Shown here one piece after another: positions 41,802 to 52,640 of a stretch of DNA of 64,000 nucleotides. Each line of letters begins with the position of its first letter. Position 1 is the first letter of the stretch. Source of the stretch: Symbiodinium microadriaticum (lineage: Eukaryota > Sar > Dinophyceae > Suessiales > Symbiodiniaceae); assembly GCA_001939145.1 (NCBI GenBank), contig LSRX01000186.1, positions 634,391 through 698,390 of the forward strand. Direction: 5' to 3'. The notes below the pieces were generated by a model that saw only the letters and a list, made by a program, of their open reading frames with translations, searched no databases and was not told where the DNA came from. Made by a program: the position numbers and the translations under genes.

Positions 41802-44060
41802 GGTCGCCCCGTCCCAAAAAAGTCTTGATTGAGTGGTAGCACAAGAGTTTGATGTGACTGTCCATGTGCATATATACATCTCTGTATGTATATATATATA
41901 TATATATATGCCATGAGTGTATATATATATATATGCACAAATAACTAAATACAACTAAATGAGTAGATACATAAATAGAAAAATATGCATAGTGTTTACA
42001 CTCTAGTCTGCATTTTGGCCCTCACGGGCTTCCTTTTATGTAGACACTTGAGGGTCAGGCATATACATGGGCTCAGGGCTTTTGCCATTTTGGGGATGTT
42101 TCAGAGCTTCGGTTGGACAGTTCCGGATCCTGGAACCTTAAGGACGTCGAAATTGGATTGCAGGTAGAAGCAGTTTCATTACGGAGATGGCCTTACAGTC
42201 GTGCATGAATCTGGTTTCTTTCTGCTTTTCCTGAGACCAGCATGATGCTAGGAATGGCAAGGTCCGTCCGTGGCTTAAGACGCCACATGGAGGTTGAGTA
42301 CACGTCTAGACTACGGGTCCATGTACCCAAACAGTATATACTTTGTCCTTAAAAAGTAATCCCTATGTCTGGGTACTTTGAGGCCAAAGTATCTACTGTT
42401 TGCGCACATGGGCCCTTAGGGCAACCAATAAATATCAATATGGTTGCTACACCCAGAAAGCTTCAAAGTGGAACATGCGTAGACTTCTGTTGAGCACATC
42501 GAGCTCGTAAGTACCTCGCAGCCTTCCAGCTTAAAACCCTAAACCCTAACCCCTAAACGTCTTAGTATTTGCTCTCAATGAAGGGGTTTAGCTTGGGTCT
42601 CGAGACGACTTACCTTGAGTTTGGGTCTCCGGAGCTCGCAGAAACAGTGTAGTAATCAGTTCCGAGCACGCTGAAAATGTTTGCTCTTAAACTCTAAACT
42701 TCCAAGGACCTCATCATTGGGTCCTCAGCCCAAACTTCACTGTAGAGATCATGACTTTTTGTACGAAGACTATGCTGGAAGATGCGTTGCAAGGCGACTG
42801 TGCCACTCGCCGCAGCCTGAGACACAGGAAACAAGCTTGCAGGGATGTTGAAAGCTGTACTTTGCATGATGCCTGGCACTTCAGACACTTCCACAAAGCC
42901 AAACCCTCAAGCTTATCCACTTCAACCCTAAACGGCCCTGAACTTTCCGGGGGCATCCTTCAGGTGTGCCCACTGTCTCATGAAGTGTTTCCTTGCCTTC
43001 TTGTTTGGAATGAACCGAACGTCTCTCATAAGTCCTGCCAGGATGAACAGATCTCCTGGAAGCCTTTTAGACTGTAGCGTCCATGGGGTTGTAGTTTTTA
43101 CACCTGGGATCACGCGGTGGAACAACCACATATCATAGACTTACAACGACTGACCAGAACAGAAGTAACAGAAGCCAGCAGCTATGATGAACGATGGCTA
43201 TGGCATGGACAGGGGAAATTCTATTAGGATACTTCGTACAATCCTGTTTGATGAAGGGTTTGTTTTGGCAAGGCGCTTGCGTTGAGTTCACATCTTGGCA
43301 GTCAATGTGAGGTAGGGGTTTTGCATGGGTCAGTTCTGTCGTTAAAATCATGACGCCAACCTTATCGCCTCTGCAACCCTAGACTTTCAGACCGGGGCGC
43401 ACCCTGAAACCCCCAAACCTGAGGCTTTGAAGGATTTCTCAACATCATCAGGGAGGTATGGAAGACCACCTGCATCGGAATCGTCTGGGATCCAAGTCTG
43501 GCTCTTGTCCTCAAAACCCTGAAGCCCTACATCCCTAAACTTGCCCCAAACCCTAAACCGAAGCCTTGCAGGGAAGTCTCGAATTTGGTGACTTGCCCGC
43601 CAAATTGCTAGCCATGAGGTGCTTCATAAACCCTGAGCCCTGGATCCGTAATTCTGGACCGCAGGGTCATGTGCGGTTTCCTACGGTCGAAACTCCAGCA
43701 AAAATTCCGCTTCGAGCAGACGACTCGCAAGAGCTCCGACCCGCACATATGACTTCTCATGGGTCGACCCATTGGCTCGCAAGTATAGCAGACAGCACGT
43801 TCCACGTGCACAGTCGCTCCTTGAGATAAGATTCAGGAGCACCTGATGTGTGCTGCGCTCTGATGCGGGGCCGTGCTAAATTAGGGAAGTTGTGGAGTGG
43901 AGTGGAAGTAGCACTGTGTAGTATCGTCCTCCTTGCACTTTCACGGGAGCCAGACGGGCTCAACCTCCCCGTTTCTTCTCGCAGCTGCGCCTCCCAAACA
44001 CACATTATCATCCAGGAAAAACTATGAGACAGGAACCTGAAGCTGTTCCGGGCTAATTTA
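41802..44060. other. Gene-free stretch downstream of the NYN gene
   Basis: A (TA)n tract lies at about 41886-41935. A telomere-like motif (42535-42557) and a family-C MITE (42315-42415) follow. No other coding signal is seen. Confidence 0.45.
42315..42415. mobile_element. MITE-like element, family C
   Basis: A 101-bp unit with 31-bp terminal inverted repeats. The left arm GGGTCCATGTACCCAAACAG and the reverse complement of the right arm GGGCCCATGTGCGCAAACAG both continue to TACTTTG, matching at about 27 of 31 positions. Non-coding. An inverted, truncated relative is at 39495-39569. Confidence 0.7.
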
Positions 44061-44161
44061 GGGGCCTTAACAATTAGTTAGAACAGGGTTTTGGGGTATA
44101 TTGTACTATAATCTTTTTTAGTAAGGAACCTCAAAAAAGTATAGGTAAGTATTAAGGCCCC
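44061..44161. mobile_element. MITE-like element, family A, copy with TA flanks
   Basis: A 101-bp unit starting GGGGCCTTAACAATTAG and ending TAAGTATTAAGGCCCC. It is flanked by TA on both sides, consistent with a TA target-site duplication. The middle carries GGTTTTGGGGTATA and a loosely complementary segment. Confidence 0.65.
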
Positions 44162-47100
44162 TATATCAAGTTCAGATTTGATTCGCTTTTTTGCGACAGG
44201 CTTGGCAGTGTTAGCTGAGGTGGGCACACTGAAGGGGGCTGCACAAGTTTGAGTCTCCTTCGTTTCTCTGGCATCAGCTTGGGACCCCCTAGATCTGCAA
44301 ACGAAGAGCCCTAAACAGCCGAAGTTTCCAGATCCTACTACCATGATGGCATTGTCGCAGGAATTGCTTTCTTACACTATCATTGTCAGTTGATGTAGGT
44401 TTCCGGATGATCGAGATGCTTGCTTCGTGCTTGCATTGCATTGGACAAACGCCTCGGGCGAGGTCAAAGACAGCAACTACGAGTCTGAGCGGGCAGTCAT
44501 GTGCTTCGCCCCGGCCTTGGCAACTGCATCCTTGGGTGGATCAGTTCATCATCAGTTTGGTCACCTAAACGAATCCTAAAGCTCCTGTACTGTAGTACCA
44601 GGGAGGGGCAGGCTTTGTGATGGGGCGTGCGCGAAGGAATCGAATTTCGGACGACCGCATCAAAGCAAGACACGGAGCCCCTCCCTGATAAACAAAAGCC
44701 TCAATAAGCCCCATGAAACCGTATGATACAACTGTACGAAACCCTGGACAAACGGAGAAAGAGCAGCTCTAAGAGTGCCAAGGTCACGCTGCACTTCCTC
44801 TTGCTGTGCCCGGGACTTCGCGCCGTCTCGCTCACCATGTCAAAGACTGCATGTTCTGGCCGGCATGTCGGCTTTTTGCTTAAATCTTCAGAGACCTTGT
44901 CGACCGTGTGGGCAAGTGCTGAAGAAGATGCGCTTGTTGTTTTTGTTAAACTGTTGAACAAGCCTCTGGTATGGCGGCCGCCCAGCAGCCAAGCCGATAC
45001 GCGGCACGAGGCCACGTCGTGTATACTTTTCAGCAGGGTGCCCCATCCAAGCCGATCGACGGCACAAGTGGTGACTAAGTAGTGTTGAGCGGATACGGAG
45101 GGGCCGGTTATTGCATTTCCTCACATGAAGCCTCCACCCTGGGACTGGGAAGCCCTCTGACCCTCAGCCACACAAGTAGCAATGCAGAAGCACGAGCCGG
45201 TTTAATCCATAGTAGGCAGCGACAGGATGGGTGTGGAACATGTGACCACCGAAGCTTCAGGAGCATTCAGCAGCCCGGACACAATTTTCATCGCAGCCGA
45301 ACGAAACAAGAACATGGTTTTTGGCGGCGACGACCACCAGCAGTCACTAGCAGTCACTAGCACTAGGACATGCTACCGTTGCGACTGGCGGTAATAGCAC
45401 ATGTCTATGAGCCCAGCAGTCAACAAGGCACAGCCATCGATGGCCCTGGCATAGCCTGCGATCGCCCTGCTACCTGTTCCTTGAACAACTTCTCACCAAA
45501 AGGACACTCTCACTGACCGATGGTGTCAACTTGAGCAATCTTCGCACAGACCACACGGATAAAATAGTATATTTATATGATATGCAATATACTGTGTAAC
45601 ATAGAATATACAGAATATAATAGGCAGTTGATATGGGGTTCTTTTTCAGAAGGATGCAGGGTGTGGAAGTTCCCCAGGCCTGGCCCAAGATCATCCCCAG
45701 CTTCGCGAGCATACTGCGGCCACCGTTCCGCATTTTCGGGCACCTGTTCTAGTTTATTATATTCTATTATTTTATATTATATTGTATTATAATATATTCA
45801 GCAGCCTGACCCTACATGTTACGAGAGTTGAGAGCACCCCCCATGCGTCCCCTACTGGAACTCTGTCTTTGGACTCTGAAGCTCTTGGGATCGGTTGGGT
45901 TCAGATGCGTCGGTCTATGGGACTACAGGTTGTCGTTTTGATGTCGGGTGCCTCGGAGTGGTGAAGGCTCTACTCTGCATTCCCTTTTAGGGTTTAGGAT
46001 TTAGGGCCCAGAAGTTTTTTGAGTCATAGCCCAAAGCAGAGGTTGGTGAAGAGAGGCCCAAGCTGCAAGGCCCTGAAAGAAAGCTGAACATCCAAGCCTG
46101 GGTGGAACTGGGTTATGGGTCACTGCAGAGGGCTTTGACAAGCTTTGACGAAAAAAGAGTCTTCCTATGTCTTCCTCTTGGTCTTGATGTTATTTCTTTG
46201 CTTAGCGTCTGGATCGTTAGCCCCAGGACACAAAGTGCACACGGAAAGCAGGACATGGCATACCCTGGCAGAATGAAGTACGTCTGTGAAACACGCAAGT
46301 GAAGCTCCCTGGATGAAGTCCGCTTGATCACGTTAATGTGTTCATCGTTTTGAAAGTTTCCCAGGTGAGAGCAGGAATCGAACCACCATAGGAGTGCAGG
46401 GCTTAAGGCATACAGCAGAAACCCCTGAACCCTGAATCCTAAACTGCCAGACCCCTAAAATGCGGGACTGGGTCTGTCAGCCCCTAATGCTGGAATCGTA
46501 CGTTTCTTCCCAGGCCACTGTGCGCGAGTTTTTGGAGCGGATCGATGCCGCGCCAGCCCCTGCCAAAGGAACTTGCTTAAACCAACGGGCCTGAGTGCTG
46601 AGTAAGTTTCTTTCGTGGGGTTCCATAGCATAAGTATAGCATAGCATCGCCCAAGGCCCAATTCAATTCTACTTCGGCCCCTTCATTACAACTTCGGCTT
46701 TCGGGTTCTCTCGTTGTGGTTTTCGAGCTTCGGGCTTTGTAGGTGGGAGCACTGCTCCCACGATGTGCAGCTTGAGCTGACCCATGGTTTGTGTGAGTCG
46801 GACTTTGCCGGAGACAGCGCCCCGATTTCTACTTTCTAAGTCCGAGAATCTCAAGACCGCGGTCCCGGATCTGGGGAGATTCCTGGTGAGGCCGGGACGT
46901 TTCGAATTCCAGATCTGGTGGACATTCTTTAAGGGGCACACCTCCATTCGCACATGCATTCAGATGAAAAACACCATGTGGAGCAGGATTACCAACCATG
47001 TGGTGATGATGGTGATGACCATGATTCCATGATCATGATGACGATGGTGACCATGATGACGATGAGGGTCATGATGATTGTGGGTCCAGATCAAGTGTTG

Positions 47101-48500
47101 CGTAAGGCAGGCTCCCAATTCTGGCGAGATCAGACGCATTGAGGTCACCTTCAGGGCTTAGGGACATTACCCGGGACCTATCGTAACTGTAGAGCATTTA
47201 GGGATTAGTGCGTGTGCTTTTGTGCTGAGAGGTTCCTGCTGATGGAGAGTCGGACCCTCGGGCAGTCGGGAAGGTGCGCCACATGCATACCTCAAGAAGA
47301 TGACCCAGCGCAGGGCAGGCCCACAAACGTATCATGTATGCACACATGCACGCAATACCTTGCAAGTAGTTTAAAAGTGTACTCATCTCTTGTAGACTCT
47401 GTAGACTTATACATACACCGTGTATTATAATATGCATGTCTACATGCAGCTATGGCTACATTCGCGGTGTATACGAGACATGGGAGAATTACCAACACAG
47501 CTTGGCACAAATGTCGCGATTGATTCGAACACTGGGCGCTGACTCTTGCGGCTCGCCGAGGCGAGCTCTCACTCAGGGATCATCTGGCACCGATCGCCCG
47601 GTGCTAAGCTGCCTCAGAACTTAGGACTCAGGCTTCAGGGGTTTAAGGGTGGTTTGTGGTTTTTTAGGGTTTCGGACCCTAAACCCTACACCCTAGACTT
47701 TTGGTGTCGGGGCCTGATTACCCAGAGGTTTCGGCTCCTTGCTGGTTTCGAGCACGCACAGCGAAGAGTTGAAAGTGAGCCACGGAACTTCAATGCCCTT
47801 AGGGTTTAGGGTTTAGGGCTCAGGAATACTTCGAAAACACATCCGAGTCCCTGGCCTACTATGATTCCTTAATGAAAAGGATTTTGAAGTCTCTTAGTAG
47901 ACCCAAGACCTCGCCCTGCCAGAAAGGACTTTTTTTCGGAGAAAGCCCATCGAATCCAAATTTGTATCGGGTTTGGGGTTTATTTAGGGTTTAGGATTAT
48001 GGGCCCGGGGCCAGTGCGCAAATCCACTGGTGACAGGTTTCTATGATGTAAAATGCGCATGACCAGCTGCGTCTAATCTGCACTGTTGTAAGGGATCCGG
48101 CCGCCGCCTGTCGACGTGACCTTGAGGTCAACACAGTTGATTGTCCAGACTTGCACGCCTGGACGAAGCGTCTCTTCAAGCATTTTCGTGTCGAAGTAAG
48201 AACCTGCCAAGCTGTCTCGCAGTAACCCTAGTTAAACCCTAAGCTGCGAATTCACGGCGAGCACGACCTGCACAGTAGCTTCGAGGGCGCTGCCCGCCGG
48301 CTCAGCTTGAGCCTTGCCCTAAGCCCAAGAATGTTGAAATCACGGCACACGCTGAGCATGAAGCCGGCCATGCAAGGTTCGCGAGCTTTTCCGCCGGAAC
48401 GTTCGGTGGGCCTGCAGCTGAGAGTCCTCCCTAAGCCCTGATCTTCAGGAATCGCCTGTGCAGGCTTTTTTGTGTTTGGCTGTTTGGCCTTCAATTGGAC
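44162..48500. other. Gene-free stretch
   Basis: No recognised gene. Contains a short tandem CAGTCACTAG (about 45341-45362), TA-rich microsatellites (45560-45625, 45752-45800), an ATGATG/CATGAT tract (46995-47085) and telomere-like motifs at 47660-47695, 47797-47817 and 47980-47995. The frame 44723-45082 (+) is long for the region but shows no motif. Confidence 0.4.
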
Positions 48501-48509
48501 CTTGAATCG

Positions 48510-48520
48510 GTCGTACGTCG

Positions 48521-48554
<34 letters not shown>

Positions 48555-48715
48555 GGTAGTAGTAGTAGTAGTAGTCGTCGTCGTCGTCGTCGTCGTCGTG
48601 GTGGCGGTGGTGGTGGTGGTGGTGGTGGTAAAAGTTGAAGTTGAAGAAGAAGTTGTTGTTGTTGTTGTAGAAGGAGTAGTAGCAGCAGCAGCAGTAGGAG
48701 GAGGATGAGGAGGAG
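48510..48715. repeat. CGT/AGT/GGT trinucleotide array
   Basis: GTAGTAGTCGTCGTCG-type units pass into GGT, GTT and AGC blocks. The poly-Val frame is an artefact. Confidence 0.85.
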
Positions 48716-48825
48716 GGGTGGCTGGAGAGTTATACTGTGTAATGGCATTTCAGGCATGTCACCAGTAATAGTCGTAGTGGCCCAGTACCACTACCACTCC
48801 GACGCCGGCGACCATGACTACTTAC

Positions 48826-48829
48826 TATG

Positions 48830-48912
<83 letters not shown>

Positions 48913-48945
48913 ACTACTACTACCACCACTACTACAGCCGGTGCT
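48826..48945. repeat. (TAC)n trinucleotide array
   Basis: About 25 near-perfect TAC/CTA units to 48912, then CAC/TAC variants to about 48945. A poly-Tyr frame and a poly-Thr frame pass through it. Confidence 0.9.
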
Positions 48946-50660
48946 GCTACTGCACCACTGCTACTACGAGAACTTGTCACCATGGCAACAAGACATGTTA
49001 GTATCAACACGGCTTTTCAAACTTTTTTCAAGTGCATTGTTCTGCACGTGGAGGGCACCCTGAAGGAGTTCGGTTTGAGCACGCAGCTTGAAGTTTCAAC
49101 CCCCTTCGGTTTAGGCACCACGACTTCGGGTAAACCTTCGGGTGCTTCGGCTTCCCAAAGCCCTGGGACCTGGAAGTCACAAGGCGACGTGTCACAATGC
49201 AGAAGAATTGAAATCATCGTTTGCTGGGGTCATAGTGGAGGTTATACACGCATACGAATACCGTCACACGCCCACAAGTACATCCGTCAAACAGTTGCAG
49301 AACATGTGGGTGGAGTGTTTACTGAGCATCCGAATGGCAGGTTGGAGGTTCGGAATCCTGCGATCACAAGTTGACTGCGCTGCCAAAAATTAAAAGCGCT
49401 TTAGGTCCCATGGCCTTTTCACCTGTAGCTGTGCTCCCCGACTGAGGTGCACCCGGACCACTGGGCGGATGGCGATGCTTCCGAAGACGAGAAGGAAGAA
49501 CAGGTGCAGTTTCAAGTTCTGGTCTTCCCACGAACTTTTACATACTTTTACAAGATGCTCCCGGTCGAGTCGCAAGAAGCCAAAACTAGTGCCGAACCCT
49601 ATGCTTTCACCACCTAGACGTGCTAGTCTCCACATGAAGCCCCAAACTCTGCACCTAACCCCTGCCACGCAGCGGAAGGTGGACGCGGCGTTCGAGGCGA
49701 GCCAGTTCGGAATGAAGCAGGGGCACCCAGGAGACGACCACCTCAGGGGCCTCGTAGCTCGTAGCCCAGACTCTTTGAAGGCTTCGACCTCCTGACTATG
49801 ATGCGACAAAATCCGCTTGTTAGGGAAATAGGACACGACACCGGCACCACGACCATCACTCCACATGTTGATTACATCTCGAGTGCCGTCCTTGACCATA
49901 CGACCGTCGTTTTTGCCAGAAAGCCCACCATGTCCCACTATGTTTAAGGCTCTGGGCTTAGGCTTAGTCTGTGGGCTGTAGGGTGTTGGGTGTATGATTT
50001 CACAAGTTTGCCGTGCTTCTACAAAAACCGTGCCCAGCATGCAGCCACTTCCATGCCGTAGGTCAGAAATGCTCAGAAAGTTGCAGCGGGGATCCTTTAA
50101 ATTGATGAGGAACCTTAAACTCTACTGCATACTTATAAACACAATTCAAAAGGCAAGCGAAGCCTGAACATAGTCAGAATTTATTTAGCCCCAAACCTTT
50201 CAGGCCCTAAGCCCTAAAACTCAGAATGGGCTTTTGGACACGACACCAAACACCAACGGAGCCGAGGGGCTGGGACAAGCACAGCGCTTTTTGCAGGTTT
50301 AGGGTTCAGGGTTTAGCTTTGTAAGGTTGTTCAAGGTTTAACAGGGGTCTTCTACAGTTCTGAAATGCTTCAGCGCACAAAGAAGCACAAATGCATCTGT
50401 CCAAATACACACCTTATGGACATTAACTCTGTGCGCATATACATACACCAAGTTTGAGCCGCAGCAGCTGTACGTAGATCAAGACGAGAGATAACTCGAA
50501 GCAACAGCATCGGATCTGGACTAACATGAACCGCCATCAGCATAAGAGTACCAGTGAGCAAGGATTTTGTTGACCATCGCCATCACGTAGAGAGCAGATG
50601 TTACTGCAGCATTGTCTTGGAGAAGTTTCCGTGATCAGACCGGTAAACTTCCTTTTTCCA
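48946..50660. other. Gene-free stretch upstream of the RCC1-like gene
   Basis: No recognised gene; a minus-strand frame at 49390-50040 (216 codons) lacks any motif. Isolated telomere-like motifs occur near 50200-50320. The promoter of the downstream gene must lie here or further up, but no element can be recognised. Confidence 0.4.
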
Positions 50661-52151
50661 ATGAGCAACATGTCGATTACAGTGGAAGTTCGACTGCTCA
50701 GTGGCAAGACCGCCGAAGTGAAAGCTTCCCTTGCTGAAAAGGTTGGATTGCTAAAGCGCCGGGCACAGACTGCACTCGGAGTCGGCAGAGGGCGGCTACT
50801 GGACTCGTCCGGAAACGTTCTGGATGCATGCGACACAGTCAAAGGTTCCGGATTGCAGAATTATGACTCATTGACCCTGCATATAAGCCGAGTTCAAGTA
50901 CTCGGAGCTGCCAACGCTTTTGCCACCCTTTTTGGCGATGGATCTGTCGTGACCTCGGGCCATTTTCATAATGGTGGTGACAGTAGTGCTGTACAGGATC
51001 AGCTGCGGAATGTGCAACAGATGCAAAACACTGACAGTGCTTTTGCTGCCATTCTTGGCGACAGTTCCGTCGTCGTTTGGGGCGATGCTCGCTTTGGTGG
51101 TGAAAGCAGAGCTGCACAGGCCAGGCTGAAGAATGTTCAGCAGATCCAAGCCTCTCGTGCCGCGTTTGCTGCCATTCTCGGCGATGGAAGCGTCGTCAGT
51201 TGGGGTTATGTTGGCGGTGGTGGTGACAGTAGCGCTGTGCAAGATCAGCTGAAGGATGTGCAACAAATCCAAGCCTCTGGCAGCGCTTTTGCTGCCATTC
51301 TTAGTGATGGATCCGTGGTCACCTGGGGTAATGCTCGTTTTGGTGGTGACAGTGGTGCAGTGCAAGATCAGCTGAAGAAGGTACGGCAGATCCAAGCCAC
51401 TGGTGGCTCTTTTGCTGCCATTCTTTGCGATGGATCTGTCGTGACCTGGGGGGATGCTCGCTTTGGTGGTGACAGTCGTGTTGTGCAGGAACAGCTGAAG
51501 AATGTACAGCAGATCCAAGCTAATGAACGCGCTTTTGCCGCCATTCTTGGCGACGGGTCTGTCGCGACCTGGGGTCATTTCCACTATGGTGGTGACAGCA
51601 GCGCTGTGCAGGATCAGCTGAGGAATGTGCAGCAGATCCAATCCTCTTTGGGTGCTTTTGCTGCCATTCTTGGTGGTGGCACCGTCGTGACATGGGGTCA
51701 AGCTGAACACGGTGGGGACAGTAATGCTGTCCAGGATCAGCTCAAGACTGTGCAGCATATCCAAGCCAATTCCCACGCTTTTGCTGCCATTCTTGGTGAT
51801 GGATCCGTCGTCACCTGGGGTAATGCTCGCTTAGGTGGTGACAGCAGTGCTGTGCAGGATCAGCTGAAGGATGTACGGCATATCCAATCTGCTGCTGCCG
51901 GAGCCTTTGCTGCCATTCTTGCCGATGGCTCTGTTGTGACCTGGGGTGATGCTGACTGTGGTGGGGACAGTAGTGCTGTGCAGGACCAGCTGAGGAATGT
52001 GCAGCAGATCCAAAGCTCTACCCGCGCCTTTGCTGCCGTTGTTGGCGATGGTTCCGTCGTAACGTGGGGTGTGAGCACTTCATGCGTACTGCTAGCTCCA
52101 GCACAAGATCTGAAGAAGCTATTGCAGAGAGACACGGCTTCGAAGTGCTGA
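50661..52151 (+). CDS. Ubiquitin-like domain plus RCC1-like repeat protein
   Basis: An intact frame; I start it at MSNMSITVEVRL (50661) because the fold begins there, though it is open 21 codons upstream. Residues ~5-75 look like a ubiquitin-like beta-grasp: ITVEVRLLSGKTAEVKASLA, VGLLKRRAQTALGVG, then LDSSGNVLDACDTV and NYDSLTLHIS. After it come nine full RCC1-like repeats of ~41 residues plus a partial tenth. The consensus is AFAAILGDGSVVTWG, then GGDSSAVQDQLKNVQQIQ. RCC1 repeats fold into a propeller; HERC-type E3 ligases and guanine-exchange factors use them. No HECT domain follows, so a scaffold or adaptor role in ubiquitin-type signalling is only a guess. The repeats are so alike at DNA level that recent duplication or gene conversion is likely. 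The antisense frame at 50868-51776 is a shadow. Confidence 0.85.
   Translation: MSNMSITVEVRLLSGKTAEVKASLAEKVGLLKRRAQTALGVGRGRLLDSSGNVLDACDTVKGSGLQNYDSLTLHISRVQVLGAANAFATLFGDGSVVTSGHFHNGGDSSAVQDQLRNVQQMQNTDSAFAAILGDSSVVVWGDARFGGESRAAQARLKNVQQIQASRAAFAAILGDGSVVSWGYVGGGGDSSAVQDQLKDVQQIQASGSAFAAILSDGSVVTWGNARFGGDSGAVQDQLKKVRQIQATGGSFAAILCDGSVVTWGDARFGGDSRVVQEQLKNVQQIQANERAFAAILGDGSVATWGHFHYGGDSSAVQDQLRNVQQIQSSLGAFAAILGGGTVVTWGQAEHGGDSNAVQDQLKTVQHIQANSHAFAAILGDGSVVTWGNARLGGDSSAVQDQLKDVRHIQSAAAGAFAAILADGSVVTWGDADCGGDSSAVQDQLRNVQQIQSSTRAFAAVVGDGSVVTWGVSTSCVLLAPAQDLKKLLQRDTASKC
50920..52075 (+). repeat. 123-bp in-frame tandem repeat within RCC1-like gene
   Basis: About nine and a half units of ~123 bp (one is 126) with recurring blocks TTTTGCTGCCATTCTTGGCG, GGTGGTGACAG and GTGCAGGATCAGCTGA. 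Length is kept in multiples of three, so the protein frame is preserved. Confidence 0.85.
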
Positions 52152-52478
52152 TGCGAAGACTTTCTATGTCGATGCCTCTCAAAATTTGTATATGTTACAG
52201 ACGGTTAAAGTTTATGTACATGTCTATGTCTGCGACTATGTATATGAATATCATTGTAATGTACTGTCAGGTAATCTAGCGTACTGTGCTGTACATTGCT
52301 ATCGTGTACTTGCACGTGCGAAGGTAGGTAGGTTGGCTGGTTGGTTTGTAAGGAAGAAGTTTTGAAGCGCCTCCTGCATCTGGCAGGCCACCTCGCTGGC
52401 CCTTCATGCTTGTTTTGTTGGGGGCGTGCTTGAGCTTCGTTGTGGGGTTCGGTTCTTGCCCGAGCTAGCGATTAAGTC
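52152..52478. other. 3' flank of the RCC1-like gene
   Basis: Contains GTACTGT/GTACATTG-type near-repeats at about 52258-52305 and a short AGGTAGGTAGGTTGGCTGG tract at 52321-52345. No gene seen. Confidence 0.4.
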
Positions 52479-52640
52479 ATGCACATGTGGAGTCACCTAG
52501 TACGGCTTGCCATGATGCTGGGATGGAGGCAACCGTTCCAACAGCATGATGCTGCTGAGCAGTTTGTTAGTAGGCGCCGATGGTTTGTCGAGACCGCTCT
52601 TGAAGAAATGTGGCAGGCTAGGGTTCAACGAGGTCCTGAT
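52479..52640 (+). pseudogene. Relic of a USP-like (C19) domain related to the LINE protease
   Basis: The frame beginning MHMWSHLVRLAMMLGWRQPF continues QQHDAAEQFV and, after ~12 residues, EMWQARVQRGPDG. In the LINE at 27270-27370 the matching part reads HTWQAPHSQHDAGEFVQFLA, then YEWQAREEAPSG. The shared skeleton is W-x-(A/Q)-P-(H/F)-x-QHDA(G/A)E...FV...WQAR...G. An extra Gln splits the AEF motif, and neither a Cys box before nor a His box after was found. I read this as a decayed fragment of another element copy, or an exon of a host USP-like gene. Confidence 0.45.

Noticed and set aside
46360-46400. Possible tRNA on the minus strand (GGTTCGATTCC, a perfect B-box)
   Set aside because: The T-stem does not pair, no A-box lies at the right distance, and no cloverleaf can be drawn. 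It could be a tRNA-derived relic but is not supported.
48472-48757. Poly-Val and poly-Leu frames, and the poly-Tyr/poly-Thr frames at 48814-49374
   Set aside because: Microsatellite artefacts from CGT/AGT and TAC units; the non-repetitive tails show no motif.
49390-50040. 216-codon minus-strand frame
   Set aside because: Uneven composition, no motif, and only moderate length for a region of this base content.
50868-51776. 302-codon minus-strand frame
   Set aside because: It is the antisense of the 123-bp RCC1-like repeats; the + strand gives a clear domain and this strand does not.
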